Positions 1-10,678 of a stretch of DNA of 64,000 nucleotides are shown here, piece by piece. Location: NCBI RefSeq assembly GCF_003144245.1, contig NW_020289981.1, forward strand, positions 158,831 to 222,830. Direction: 5' to 3'. Numbering within the stretch: position 1 is the first letter of the stretch; each line of letters starts with the position of its first letter. The translations under genes were made by a program, and so were the position numbers. The stretch is from Jaminaea rosea (lineage: Eukaryota > Basidiomycota > Exobasidiomycetes > Microstromatales). The notes beneath the pieces were generated by a model, which ran no database searches, had not been told where the DNA came from, and saw only the letters and a list, made by a program, of their open reading frames with translations.

Positions 1-3000
1 CTCAACCAGGCCACGGCTGCTCCTCTTCAGACGACGCTTCCTATTGATGCTTCGAGCCTGGCTAGCGTTGCACAGTCCATTGCCAGCGGCCTTCCTGCCA
101 CGGATGCTCAGACGATCAGCTCCCTCCTCGGCGAGGTTACGGCCGCCCCTCTCCCCACGGCCACCGCGCTTCCTGTCGATGCATCGAGCTTGGCGAGCGT
201 TGTGCAGTCCATCGCGAGCAACCTTCCTTCTTCGGATGCTTCCATGATCAGCTCTCTCCTCGATCAGGTCACCGCAGCTCCCGTTGCGACGAGCACCAGT
301 CTTCCGGCGGGTGCATCAAGCCTCGCTAGCCTCATCTCGTCGGTGCAGCAAGAAGCCAGCGCCCTCCCCCTCTCGGACGCTCAGGCAATCAGCTCCCTCA
401 TCGACCAGGTCACCGCAGCGCCCATCGCTACACCCACCGCCCTTCCCGCAGGCGCTTCCAGCTTGGCAAGCCTTTTGTCGTCGGTCCAGCAGCAACTTAG
501 CGGTACCCAGGCACAGGCTGTCAGTTCCCTCCTCGACGAGATCACGTCGACGACGCTACCCACCGCAACGATCGACCCTTCGAATGTGGAGAGTCTGCTG
601 TCGTCCATCCAACAGCAGGCCACTGGCGCCCCGCTCACCGACACTCAGGCAATCAGCTCACTCTTGTCGCAAGTCTCGAGCGCGCAGCAGGCTCTCGACA
701 CGAGTGCCGTTGCCGTGCCCACGCAGTCCCTGGCTGGCGCCCTGTCGGACATTCAGTCTGGACTTTCCGGTCTGGCTACGAATCCTGGCGCTGCTACGTC
801 GCTCCTCTCTCAGATCCAGAGCGTCGGGTCGGCTCTCGCCTCGAGCGTCGGATCGGCCCTGACCGCACCGGATCTGCCCGTCCAAACCTCATTGGCCAGC
901 GACCTCTCAGCCATCCAGTCTAGGCTCTCTGAACTGAGTACCAACCCTGCCGCAGCCACCTCGCTCTTCTCGCAAATACAGAGCGTCGAGTCGGCTCTGA
1001 CCGCGACGGCGACTGCTCTGCCTGTACAGACGGCGTCCTTGGCGGCCGACCTGTCTTCGATCCTTGAGGACGTATCCACCTTCAGCAATGCAGGTCAGGC
1101 GACTTCGATTCTGTCGCAGCTCTCCTCTGCGGGAGCGGCACTGACGTCTCAGCTCGCTCAAGCCACTGGTGCGCCTATTCCCGCATCCACGGGCGTGGCC
1201 CAGGACATCTCCTCGATCCAGTCGCAGCTGGCCTCTCTCACGGACGGCGCCGCGGCAACTTCACTCCTCGGCGACTTGTCTTCGGTGCAGGCATCAATTA
1301 CCCAGGCTCCTGGTGCCGCGATCACCTCGGCCTTGGAGCAGCAGGTGTCGTCGCTTCAGTCTGTTCTGTCCTCGGCAGCAGACGATGCTGCAATCTCCTC
1401 TCTGCAGTCGCAACTCCAGGATGCAACGAGCGCGCTGAACGATGCGCCTCAGCTGCCGACCACCCTGCCCACAGCCATCGATCAGCAGAGCTCCATCCTC
1501 TCGTCATTGGCTGCCAGCCTGGCTTCGCAATTGCAGGATGCCGCTCCTTTGACGACGATCATGCCTACCACCCTTCCCGCGGATGCAGCCGGACAAACGT
1601 CCGCCCTGATTTCGATTGCTTCTCAGCTGAGCTCAGCCTTGGGCAACGCCGCTACGAGCCTCGCCCCTGTCCCCACTGCTCTACCCACAGACGTGATCGA
1701 GCAATCCTCGGCGCTCTTGTCGGCCATTTCGTCTCTTGAGCAAGCGCTTAGTGGAGCCACGAGCGCGCCATTGCCAACGCAAACGTCGCTGCTCGGCTCC
1801 ATGCTGTCTAGCCTACAGGATCAGCTCACATCGGTTGTTCCCACCCAAGCTCCTTCCGCCACCAATATTGCTCAATCCGTTGCAAGCGGTCTGTCCTCCT
1901 TCATATTTGGGGCGACCACCGAGCTCCCGGGCGCAGTGTCCTCTTTGCAGAGCGTCCTCTCCCAGACGCTTCCTTCCGACGTTGCCTCGGCCTCCAGCCA
2001 GTTGGCTGCGGCACAGTCGTCTCTCGAGGCCTTGGCATCGAGTGCGACTGGCGTGGTTGGCTCAGACGCGCAGTCGATCCTCTCGACGCTGGCTTCAAAC
2101 CTAGACCAGGCTACCGCGACGCTGCCCCTCTCCGAGGCTCAAAGCTCGCTGCAGGGAGCCGCGTCCACCTTGTCGAGCCTGCTTGCCATGCCTACGTCCG
2201 TTATCGCAGGCAACGCGCAGAGCTTGCTGTCGTCGATGCAAGATGTGCTGAGCAGTCAGGCGGCCACTTTGACCTCTGCTGCCGGCGCCCTCCCGACATC
2301 TGACCTTGGTGCCGCCCAGAGCTCCCTTCAAAGCATGGCTTCGTCTCTGCAGGATCTCTTGAGCAGTCAGGCCGCTGCTGTCACCTCTGCGGCCGGAGTG
2401 GTCCCGACAACGGCTAACCCCGACGCACTCCAGAGCCTGGCATCATCGTTGGAGGGTCTCTCCTCGTCGGCTGCCGGGGCTCTTCCCACGTCTGCACTCG
2501 ACGCGGCTCAATCCTCGTTGCTCAGCGCCATCTCAGAGGCAGCTCAATCTCTCACTGGAGGCGCGGCTACCGCAATTCCAACGACGACGCCCTCATTCGA
2601 TGACTTGACTTCGATCCTGGGCGCTCCTCTTTCTTCGGCCGACCAGCTCTCACGCCTGTCTTCCCTCTTTGGCAATGCCGGCAGCATCACTGCGCCCATC
2701 CCGACGGCAGCTCCTACCGGCGTCATCAGCAGCTTGAGCAGCCTCCTCGCCGCGCAGACGTCCAACGGCCTGCCTGTCGAGTCGCTACTTTCCTCCATCT
2801 CACAGGTCCTGGGCGACCAGGCGTCCGTCACCTCTCAGCTTGAATCGCCGGCGGCTACGTCAATCTTGGACAACTTGTCAAGCATCCTTTCCAACACCGC
2901 TGCTCCTCTACCCACCTCTTCCATTTTGGCACAGGTCTCGAGCGTCCTCGATGGTGCACAGAGCCAGCCCGCGATCCTCAGCTCGCTGAGTAGCGTCTTG

Positions 3001-6000
3001 CAAAACACGGCCGCGCTGCCGACTTCGCAAGTCGCAAGCGCATTGAGCAGCCTGCTCAGCGATGCGCCAACGCCTACTGTGACGCAGCCAGGTGCCATCG
3101 CATCGCTGACGAGCGTGCTCAACAACCCCACGCTGCCGACTTCCAGCGCCCTCTCCCTCATCTCAAGCATTGTCGGTAACGCCGCGTCGAGCTTGCCTGC
3201 CGTCACGCAGCCGGCAGAGATTGCCTCGCTCACCAGCATTCTCGGCAACACCGCTCTGCCCACTTCGAGCGTCCTCTCCATGATCTCGAGCATCCTGGGC
3301 AATGCACAGTCAAACCTGCCTACTGCCACGGAGCCTGCCGTCATTGCATCATTGACCAGCGTTCTCAACAACCCCACGCTGCCGACGTCCAGCGCTTTGT
3401 CTCTCATCTCGAGCATACTCGGAAATGCAGAGACGGCTCTGCCCACCGTCACGCAGCCTGGAGCGATCGCTTCATTGACCAGCATCCTCAACAATCCGAC
3501 ACTCCCGACTTCGAGCGCCCTGTCGCTCATCTCGAGCATCGTTGGCAATGCAGCATCCAGCTTGCCGACCGTGACTCAACCAGACGATGGCGCAATCGCT
3601 TCATTGACCAGCATCCTCAACAACCCGACGCTTCCAACGTCCAGCGCCCTCTCGTTGATCTCGAGCATCATCGGCGATGCGGCTTCCAACCTCCCGACCG
3701 CGACGCAACCCGGTGCAATGGCCTCACTGACGAGCGTCCTCAACAACCCAACGCTGCCCACTTCGAGCGCTCTCTCACTCATCTCGAGCATTCTCGGAAA
3801 CGCAGGCTCTTCGATCCCTCTGCCCATCGAAGCCACCAGCGTCATTGGAGACGTGCAAAGCATCTTGACCAACACTGCTCTTCCCACATCGAGCATCCTT
3901 GGTGCCATTTCGAGCGCACTCAATCAGGCGACGCAAGCCATCCCCACCACTCGCCCTACGTCTCTACCCCTCACCGATCCTGCACTCATCAGCAGCATCC
4001 AGAGCATCCTGTCGCAGACGGATCTACCCGCAACGTCAAGACTGCAGGGTCTCACCTCCATCCTTGGTGGCGTCACTGCCACATCCAACCCTACCCTCCC
4101 TCTCTCCACGACTATTCCGTCTCTTCCCACCTCTCTCCCTCTCACCGACCCTGTGCTTATCAGCAGCCTTCAGAGCATCCTTTCGCAGACGGATCTTCCG
4201 GCTACCTCAAGATTGCAAGGTCTCACCTCGATTCTCGGCGGTGTCACGACGGCCGCCCCGGCGCTGCCCACGTCAGCCCAGCAATCTGTCGTGGGTGTCG
4301 TCTCCTCGATCCTCCAGAATGCACCGTCCGGCTCTCAGCTGCCTCAGATCACATCGTACCTCGATGGCCTCACTTCGCAAACGTCACTCGCCGGAGGCGC
4401 TAGCAGCGCCGTCACCTCGATTGTGGGTGATGCTAGCAGCGCTGGCGCCTCTGCAACGTCGACGATCCAGCAACAGGCCTCGTCCGTACAGACGTCGGCA
4501 CAGTCTGCCGTGCAGTCGGTCATCGACAATGCCACCAGCAAGGCAAGCTCCGCTCTGGAGCAGGCAACATCAAAGGCCAGCTCGATCTTGAGCCAGGCCA
4601 GCTCCTTGGCGTCTTCGGCCGTCAATCAGGTCCCCACCTCAGCGCCTGCCCCATCCGACATCCTCTCCTCCGTCTCGAGCGCCTTTTCATCTATCGCATC
4701 CTCCGGGAATGGCCTTACCAGCAAGCTCCCTGTCCTGCCGACCAAGGCAGTAGGTGGCGCGACGACCGGCGGCGACGGAATTTCGGCTTCGGATATCCTG
4801 TCGAGTCTTACCAGCGGTGGCGCAACCACAGTCTTGGCCACGACGATTAGCTTGCCGTTCACCAACTCCATTGGCTCGCTCACGACATCGCCCGTCGTCG
4901 TGATCAGCACAGCGACTGTGGCTGCGACTACCAGTGGTAACGCTGTACCGACGACCGCTACGACAAGGCGCGTTGGATCCATTTTGCCCAACTCTGGAAA
5001 CCAGAGCGACCTGCCCGAGGTGCCCTCGCTCACCATCACGCTCGGTGACAACGGTCCGACGTCAAGCGCGGGTCCAGGCTCGAGTATCTCGACAACGGCC
5101 GTAAGGAATGGAAACGGTCTGCCCAACGAGCACGACTCGACCGAGCCTGGCAATGCTAGCGGAACTACGATGAGGCAGCCCACGCAGCCCAACTCGCAGA
5201 CTGCCACACGCTCTGCTCAGGGAACCGCTGGTCGTACCACCGCAGCGCCGCCACGCTCCAGCGCAGTTCCTAATGGTGGCTCGCATGGCGGGTCCTTGTC
5301 CGTAGGCGATGTGATGAGCGATAGTGGTTCGAACGCAAGCGGCGGCTCAAGTGCTGCCCAATCGACAGCGGCTGCGGGACAGCGCACCAGCAACGCCCCT
5401 GGCGCGAGTGCACACCGTGGAAGCGCCACGCGCACTGGCAGCTCGGCTCCTTCTTCGGCCGCAAGCTCGACTCCACAAGACTGCAGGCCGACTTGGAAGC
5501 CACTCCTGGGCAAGAACGGCCGACCTTCCTTCTACAATGGCAAGCCGCTTTACTATCCCTCTGTTCCGGAAGGATGTGCCCAGCCGGAAGGCGTGCAGTC
5601 GCCCCATCCCTCCTCGGGCCGACCCAAGGCGCAAGGCGGTGGCGCTTCGCCGCTCGGTTCTGGTGGTAGCGGGCAACAGAGCGGCAGTGGGAAGCAGGGC
5701 GCCAATTCGTCCTCTGGTTCCTCTGGCGCTGGCTCCTCTGGCACTGGCTCTTCTGGCACTGGCTCTTCTGGCACTGGCTCCTCTGGCGCTGGTTCCTCTG
5801 GCGCTGGCTCGTCCGGCGCCGGCTCCTCGTCTGGAGAGGCTCCTGGTAACTCGACGTGCCCCATCGCACCTGTTGGCGCTTGCACTTGCACTCTGCCCGG
5901 CGGTTACGTCATGCGTACGACCCTCGAGCTGCCCTCCGCCAACCTCACGGCGTCCAACAGCAGTAGCACATCCCTCGCACGCACCTCGACGGCAACCGCA

Positions 6001-6306
6001 ACATCCTTGTCGTCCTCCCTCTTCTCCACGACGGGCTCAGCATCCGCCTCTGCGCTCACGCCCAGCGGTGTCGCATCGTCGTCATCAGCATCTCCTTCCT
6101 CCACGTGCCACACCACACCTCCCCCGACTGGCGCGTGCACCTGCACCATGCCCGGTGGCTACATCCTCCGCACCACCCTCGAGGCTCCCGTCAACATGAC
6201 CCTCGTTGCAGAGGCTGCCCTAGCCGAGGTTTTCGCACCTTCGATGACCTCAGTCGCCCAGTCACTACTCGCTGAGGCTATTGCGACTCCCGTAGCCGCG
6301 GCATGA
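1..6306 (+). CDS. Giant Ser/Ala/Thr/Leu-rich repeat protein, 5' end missing
   Basis: The frame is open from base 1 to the TGA at 6304-6306 (at least 2101 codons), so the start lies upstream of the window. The protein is almost wholly Ser, Ala, Thr, Leu, Gln and Pro. The N-terminal part visible here has loose units of about 44 residues (ASSLAS...ISSLLDQVTAAP), the middle has tight 41-residue units at 3097-3840, and the C-terminal third is Ser/Thr/Gly-rich. Near the end are a cysteine block (about 5482-5580) and two copies of a motif of the form C-(9-11)-GACTCT-(L/M)-PGGY-x3-RTTLE (about 5857-5930 and 6103-6180). No C-terminal hydrophobic GPI tail is visible. I know no family with this motif; a cell-wall or secreted structural protein is an inference from composition. 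The antisense and alternative-frame ORFs here are shadows of the repeats. Confidence 0.8.
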   Translation, partial: LNQATAAPLQTTLPIDASSLASVAQSIASGLPATDAQTISSLLGEVTAAPLPTATALPVDASSLASVVQSIASNLPSSDASMISSLLDQVTAAPVATSTSLPAGASSLASLISSVQQEASALPLSDAQAISSLIDQVTAAPIATPTALPAGASSLASLLSSVQQQLSGTQAQAVSSLLDEITSTTLPTATIDPSNVESLLSSIQQQATGAPLTDTQAISSLLSQVSSAQQALDTSAVAVPTQSLAGALSDIQSGLSGLATNPGAATSLLSQIQSVGSALASSVGSALTAPDLPVQTSLASDLSAIQSRLSELSTNPAAATSLFSQIQSVESALTATATALPVQTASLAADLSSILEDVSTFSNAGQATSILSQLSSAGAALTSQLAQATGAPIPASTGVAQDISSIQSQLASLTDGAAATSLLGDLSSVQASITQAPGAAITSALEQQVSSLQSVLSSAADDAAISSLQSQLQDATSALNDAPQLPTTLPTAIDQQSSILSSLAASLASQLQDAAPLTTIMPTTLPADAAGQTSALISIASQLSSALGNAATSLAPVPTALPTDVIEQSSALLSAISSLEQALSGATSAPLPTQTSLLGSMLSSLQDQLTSVVPTQAPSATNIAQSVASGLSSFIFGATTELPGAVSSLQSVLSQTLPSDVASASSQLAAAQSSLEALASSATGVVGSDAQSILSTLASNLDQATATLPLSEAQSSLQGAASTLSSLLAMPTSVIAGNAQSLLSSMQDVLSSQAATLTSAAGALPTSDLGAAQSSLQSMASSLQDLLSSQAAAVTSAAGVVPTTANPDALQSLASSLEGLSSSAAGALPTSALDAAQSSLLSAISEAAQSLTGGAATAIPTTTPSFDDLTSILGAPLSSADQLSRLSSLFGNAGSITAPIPTAAPTGVISSLSSLLAAQTSNGLPVESLLSSISQVLGDQASVTSQLESPAATSILDNLSSILSNTAAPLPTSSILAQVSSVLDGAQSQPAILSSLSSVLQNTAALPTSQVASALSSLLSDAPTPTVTQPGAIASLTSVLNNPTLPTSSALSLISSIVGNAASSLPAVTQPAEIASLTSILGNTALPTSSVLSMISSILGNAQSNLPTATEPAVIASLTSVLNNPTLPTSSALSLISSILGNAETALPTVTQPGAIASLTSILNNPTLPTSSALSLISSIVGNAASSLPTVTQPDDGAIASLTSILNNPTLPTSSALSLISSIIGDAASNLPTATQPGAMASLTSVLNNPTLPTSSALSLISSILGNAGSSIPLPIEATSVIGDVQSILTNTALPTSSILGAISSALNQATQAIPTTRPTSLPLTDPALISSIQSILSQTDLPATSRLQGLTSILGGVTATSNPTLPLSTTIPSLPTSLPLTDPVLISSLQSILSQTDLPATSRLQGLTSILGGVTTAAPALPTSAQQSVVGVVSSILQNAPSGSQLPQITSYLDGLTSQTSLAGGASSAVTSIVGDASSAGASATSTIQQQASSVQTSAQSAVQSVIDNATSKASSALEQATSKASSILSQASSLASSAVNQVPTSAPAPSDILSSVSSAFSSIASSGNGLTSKLPVLPTKAVGGATTGGDGISASDILSSLTSGGATTVLATTISLPFTNSIGSLTTSPVVVISTATVAATTSGNAVPTTATTRRVGSILPNSGNQSDLPEVPSLTITLGDNGPTSSAGPGSSISTTAVRNGNGLPNEHDSTEPGNASGTTMRQPTQPNSQTATRSAQGTAGRTTAAPPRSSAVPNGGSHGGSLSVGDVMSDSGSNASGGSSAAQSTAAAGQRTSNAPGASAHRGSATRTGSSAPSSAASSTPQDCRPTWKPLLGKNGRPSFYNGKPLYYPSVPEGCAQPEGVQSPHPSSGRPKAQGGGASPLGSGGSGQQSGSGKQGANSSSGSSGAGSSGTGSSGTGSSGTGSSGAGSSGAGSSGAGSSSGEAPGNSTCPIAPVGACTCTLPGGYVMRTTLELPSANLTASNSSSTSLARTSTATATSLSSSLFSTTGSASASALTPSGVASSSSASPSSTCHTTPPPTGACTCTMPGGYILRTTLEAPVNMTLVAEAALAEVFAPSMTSVAQSLLAEAIATPVAAA
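3097..3840 (+). repeat. Six tandem 123-base (41-codon) coding repeats
   Basis: Units begin at 3097, 3220, 3343, 3466, 3595 and 3718. Each encodes a variant of IASLTS(V/I)LNNPTLPTSSAL followed by SLISSI(V/L)GNA and a Pro/Thr linker. The fourth unit is six bases longer because of an extra Asp-Asp-Gly-type insertion. Degenerate copies continue to about 4250. The hydrophobic spacing suggests short amphipathic helices separated by LPTS turns. Confidence 0.9.
5716..5820 (+). repeat. Seven 15-base Gly-Ser repeats (GSSGA/GSSGT)
   Basis: Seven in-frame 15-base units encode GSSG(A/T) between the cysteine block and the first PGGY motif of the giant protein. They look like a flexible linker and are a likely site of length polymorphism. 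Confidence 0.9.
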
Positions 6307-6677
6307 TCCGTCTGCGGCCCAGTTCACTCTCTCACTCGAAAAGATGAAAAAGCACAAAAAAAAGGAAATCGGTCCCGCACCGCGTCACCCCGAATCAGCG
6401 CCCGCTCTCCGCTTCATCCCCTCCTAGATCAGATGCGGCCGACAGATGAGAGAAGAGTTGGCTACTCTCTCTTTCACTTGCTGCGCTGCTCTGCCATGTT
6501 TCTTGCCCTTCCTGACTCTTTTGTATTCTTGTCCCCTCTCCGAAGTCCCTGTCAAAACTGAAATACAATGATCGCTCCCAAACAATCCATGCGCATGATG
6601 AATGATCGAAAAGAGACGGCATTCGAATGTGATGAGGTAGAACATCGACAGCGCCGTGCCAGACGGCGGCGAACGGG
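6307..6677. other. Convergent intergenic gap, no gene seen
   Basis: This 371-base gap separates the 3' ends of the giant repeat gene and the first GH28 gene, so it should hold both 3' untranslated regions. An A-rich run lies at about 6345-6368. No supported gene. Confidence 0.6.
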
Positions 6678-8462
6678 TTAAGCATTGTGGGTTCCGGCGC
6701 CGCACGGCATGCTCTGCGGTGCATGCACGCAAACGTCCGGCTTTCCTCCCCCAGTCACGCTGCTCGCCTTCCAAATGAATCCATCACAAGCCCCTGGACT
6801 GCAATTCAAGGTAAAGCGGTTGGCCTTGCGCCGGTTCGCAACCGTTCCTGTATTGTTCTCGTACGTGACCTGCGAAAAGGGCGCGTTGAAGCTGGCCTCG
6901 CGGTTCTCGTAGGAGCCGCCATTGTCGTAATTCTGCACCACCTCGATGCCCGTCTTGGTGATGTTGGTAAAGCGGTTGTCACGGAAGGTGACCGAGTGGA
7001 CCGAGGCATACTCGTCCTTGGCTGCTTTGATGCGAAGGGCGTACAGGCTGGCAGGCGCGTGGCGTGAGATTGGTCGTGATCAGCCCATTCGAGCAGCACT
7101 TACCCGCCATCGATGTAGTTGTTCTGGACGAGCGCATGCTCGATGATGCCATGGCCCAGCGGGGCAAGCGATGCGCCGTGCGTGCCGTAGCAGAAGTTGT
7201 CAAGGAATCGGACCTTCCTCGCGCTGTTGACTGTGGAGGCGAGTAGGTATCGTATCATGAGCTTACCGGACGAGTCAATGCTCATCAGCATACACTCACC
7301 TGCGATGCAGTCGTCTGTCGAGTAGACGGTGTTGCTGCGCACCAGAATGTCCTGGCAATGCGCTACGTCGAAGCCGTCTTGGTCTGCAGGTAGAGCGCAA
7401 GGATGCGTCGTCAGCGGGTGTTGGTGCAAGCCCCTCTTCTTGCTCACTGTGACCTCGGTCGCCCACAGCTCCATCTTTATTGTCAATTGTGATGCCCTCG
7501 AAGGTCAGGTACGCAGAGCCCGATATGCTGAATGCAAAGACGGGCGTGTTGCGCAGCGTCAAGCCAGAGATTCTGCTATTGTCCAGGCTTTCTACTCGAA
7601 ACGCGCGTGGCTTCGTCTTGCCGCCTTTGCCTCCTTTGCCGTCCCACCTGCGAGCGGGTGAGGAGTATGAATGCCATCGAAGTAGTTGCTTTTCAGTTGA
7701 CGATACGACTCACCATCGTGCACCTTGGTAGTCGATGACTGCCCCCGGGGATCCAGTGACTGTAATGCTGTTGGAGCTGGAAACGGTAATGAGCGGGCCT
7801 GGCCACTCAGCGTAGCCAAATGTCGTGTTGCCGTCGAAGATGACCTGCGTTCCCGCTTGGAGGTTGTTGAGATCAAGCGTTTCGCCAGCCGGCACCTTGA
7901 TATTGCGCAGGACAATGTGCGTACAGGCTCTCTTGCGCGCGAGGACGGTGGGCAGGTCGGTGAAGATGCAATCAGCAGGGGCAGAGGACGGTGAGGGATG
8001 TAGCGAGGGATGCGCAGCCGTTTTGTCGGCGGTGGTCGAATTGCTTTGGGGCTTAGACTTGGACTTTGCCGTTGGCTTGGGGGCCGTTTCACCCCTGTCA
8101 GGCGTCGTCGTATTGGCTCTCTCAGATTGAGCACTTCGGGCGGCGTGAAGTAGCACAGCTCTGCGCTTGCCGTAGAACGCGACTCCATGCTGACCCTGTG
8201 CGTGATCAGCCCTCTTGTTTTGCGCACTCGGCGGGTCATCCTTGATGACAGGAGGATCGAGCCCATCCCCCACTGAGCTGTCTTCAGGCGCAAACACGGG
8301 CTTGGTGACGGGGCCCAGACCTTCGATGAGATCTTCCGGCACGTCAATCGGAATCGGGCCGGTGACTTGAATGACGTTGCTCGCCCGACGGCCGGGCTTT
8401 GAGAGCGCGAGAACCACGGCGTTGGTGGCTAGGAGCGCGACGATGAGGCGAGTGGCCAGCAT
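6678..8462 (-). CDS. Secreted glycoside hydrolase family 28 protein (polygalacturonase-like), copy A
   Basis: Spliced model: complement of 6678-7047, 7104-7230, 7300-7383, 7448-7647 and 7714-8462 (509 residues; every intron GT...AG). The N-terminus MLATRLIVALLATNAVVLAL is a signal peptide, then a Ser/Thr/Pro/Lys-rich linker of about 150 residues, then the GH28 beta-helix. Family residues are visible: NQDG (D319), TDD (D340, D341), THG (H362) and RIK (R392-K394). Known GH28 enzymes hydrolyse polygalacturonan or related pectin chains; the exact substrate cannot be told. Position 361, usually Gly in GHG, is Thr. The next gene upstream is a paralogue in the same orientation with similar exon borders, so the two probably arose by tandem duplication. 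Confidence 0.9.
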
Positions 8463-8774
8463 GCTGGGCAAGAGTGACGAGGATGATTGGTGAACAGTGA
8501 TCGACGCGCTGCGAGGCCAACTCGACGTCGATGCCCTTGTGCCCAACTGGTGGTGCCAACAAAGCGCAATCTCCGCCCGCTTGACCGCTGGTGAGAAAAA
8601 GCGGCTTAGAGGGAGGCGCAAGGGCAGGCGTCCGTGAGAAGAGGCGGCTTTGGAGTGCCAGGTGAGCGGCGTGGCGAGTCGAGGAGAGGGACTTATGACA
8701 TTCGCAGAAGAAGAGCGAGACGCTACCGTTCCAGACGGCAGGCAGCTCGAGAGGACCATCACGCGCTTGCTTGC
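8463..8774 (-). other. Gap between the two GH28 genes; promoter of copy A
   Basis: The 312 bases between the stop of GH28 copy B and the start of copy A must hold the 3' end of one and the promoter of the other. No separate gene or clear motif was recognised. Confidence 0.5.
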
Positions 8775-10678
8775 TCAACTGTTCTCCTTTCCGCCAGACC
8801 CACCGCCACTACTTTTGTCACCGCAGGGCAAACCGCGTGGCGCATTCTGGCACATGTCCTCCTTACCCCCACCGTCGAGACTCCCATCCCAACTGAATCG
8901 AGTGCAAGCCCCTGGAGCGCAGGCGACACTGAACTTAGCAGCACGCTCCGTGACGGACACCGTGTTGCCCGAAAATTCGATATTCTGAAAGGGACAACCC
9001 GCTCCAGCCTGGGCCTGACTGAAACCTACACCATTCTTGTAGTTCTGTACTACTTCGATCCCTACTTGCCACAAGCCGATGAGCTCGTTGTTGATGAAGC
9101 GAACATTGTTGACGTAGCCCTTACCCTTCGACGAGGACTTGAGGCGGAGCCCGAACTTGCCACGAGCGATGCGGTTCGATTTGACGAGGACGTCGTCGAC
9201 TTCGCTGGCACTTCCTGCGGGAGCCATGCTGATGCCGTGTGTGCTGCGAAGAGGCAGAAATTGTCAGTGCAAGCACGCAGGCTAGACGATCGCAAGCAAC
9301 GCTGAGCTCACTGGATGCAGTTGTTCTGCAAGATCTTAATCGACTGCCCACTGTTGATCGCAACGCAGTCGTCCGTCGAGTCGACCGTGTTTCCAATGAC
9401 GCGGCAGTCCGTGCAGCGACCAATGTTGAAGCCATCATTGTTGTGTCCTTTGCCCCCCATGACTCCCTCGTAATTGTCGATGACATTTCCGTAGAAGCCA
9501 AGACCCGTCGACCAGGACAGGCTGAACCCTTGAATGGGCGTATTCTTGAGCCTCAGTCCACTGATCGAGCTGTTGTCCAACTTGGCCACAAAGACGGCTC
9601 TGGGCTTCTTCTTGCCGCCGAGACCGCCCCATCCGTCCCACCAGCGTTCGCCCTCAAAGGACAGAATGTGTCCCTTGGCTCCTGTGACGCTAATGCTGTT
9701 CGAGTTGATGATGGAGATGAGGGGGCCCTGAGCGTGCGAAGAAAAGGTGAGCGAGGAGGCAACAGATGGAGGTCTCGCGCAGCGCCAACTTACCGCCCAC
9801 TCCTTGTAGCCAAATGTCGTTGTCCCAGCAAATGTCACCTCAGTGCCCGGCGTCAGTGCACCCAAGTCGAGCGTCTCTCCAGCTGGCACCTCGATGCTGT
9901 TGAGCACTATGTGCCTGCACGACTTTTTGCCGGACATCAGAGACGAGACGCTCGAAAAGGTGCATCCAGACGTGGTTGAGGGTGAGCCCGTCGTATTACC
10001 TGTCGACTCGCTATAAGTGTCGTCTTCGGACGTCGTATTCGAGGTTGAAGTGGAAGTGGTAGTCGAGTTATCGGTCCCAGGCTTTGCGCTAGAGGGCTTC
10101 GTAGTGGTCGTCGAGTTGGAGTCAGGGTGCGAAGTAGTTGTGGAGTGCGAGCCTTCATCAGAAGGGTCAGAAGGAGGCGACTTGTCTTGGCTACTCGTGG
10201 TGCTACCATCTCCCGTCGTCTTGTCTTTGCCCGGCTTCTTGGTCTTGTACTTCTTCTTCTTCTTGCTGCTCGTACTGTCAGGAACGTAACCTCCGCCCCA
10301 AGGGCCGGGTGGGGCGCCAGAACCAAAGCCGAAATCCTTTGCGACGTGGATGTGAGCCGCAACGCTGCCCCTCTTGACCAGTTTCATAGCCTTCTGGCGC
10401 AGGCGAGCGTGATCGAATCGCTTCTTGCTCTTGGCGTGGTCCCCTGCGTTTGAGTTGGAGTTGGATACGGGCGAGCGATCGTTGAGGCCGAAGACGGTTG
10501 CAGGGTTGGCTGCTTCAGTCTCATGACCCGCTGACCTGATGAGGTCCTGGATACCATCGAGAGGCTGAGCCTCAACATGGTCGAGGCGACGATCGGGAGG
10601 CGCTGCCAGGACGACAGCGGTGGCGAGCCCGACAAGACTTGCCATGGCGAGGAAGAGCGTGGAGCGAGGGGGTAGCAT
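8775..10678 (-). CDS. Secreted glycoside hydrolase family 28 protein (polygalacturonase-like), copy B
   Basis: Spliced model: complement of 8775-9243, 9312-9727 and 9794-10678 (589 residues). The start was placed at a signal peptide (MLPPRSTLFLAMASLVGLAT) although the frame is open further upstream. After it comes a linker of about 200 residues rich in Ser, Thr, Lys and Asp with dibasic KR sites that could be Kex2 cleavage points. The catalytic domain shows NNDGF (D393), TDD (D414, D415), THG (H436) and RLK (R467-K469). The 66-base first intron is in frame, but copy A lacks that segment at the same place (EWPGPL there, EWA-GPL here), which supports splicing. The C-terminus is Gly/Ser-rich. 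It shares the unusual THG motif with copy A. Confidence 0.9.

Noticed and set aside
2835-3923. Long antisense ORFs (237 and 115 codons) opposite the giant repeat gene
   Set aside because: They mirror the 123-base repeats on the other strand; repeat period divisible by three keeps all frames open. No domain.
5324-6199. 291-codon plus ORF in another frame of the giant gene
   Set aside because: Arg/Pro/Ala-rich shadow of a Ser/Gly-rich coding region.
9300-9360. Apparent frame break at the second intron of GH28 copy B
   Set aside because: A careful re-read of the acceptor (GCAG|CACACACGG) restores the frame and the conserved THG motif.
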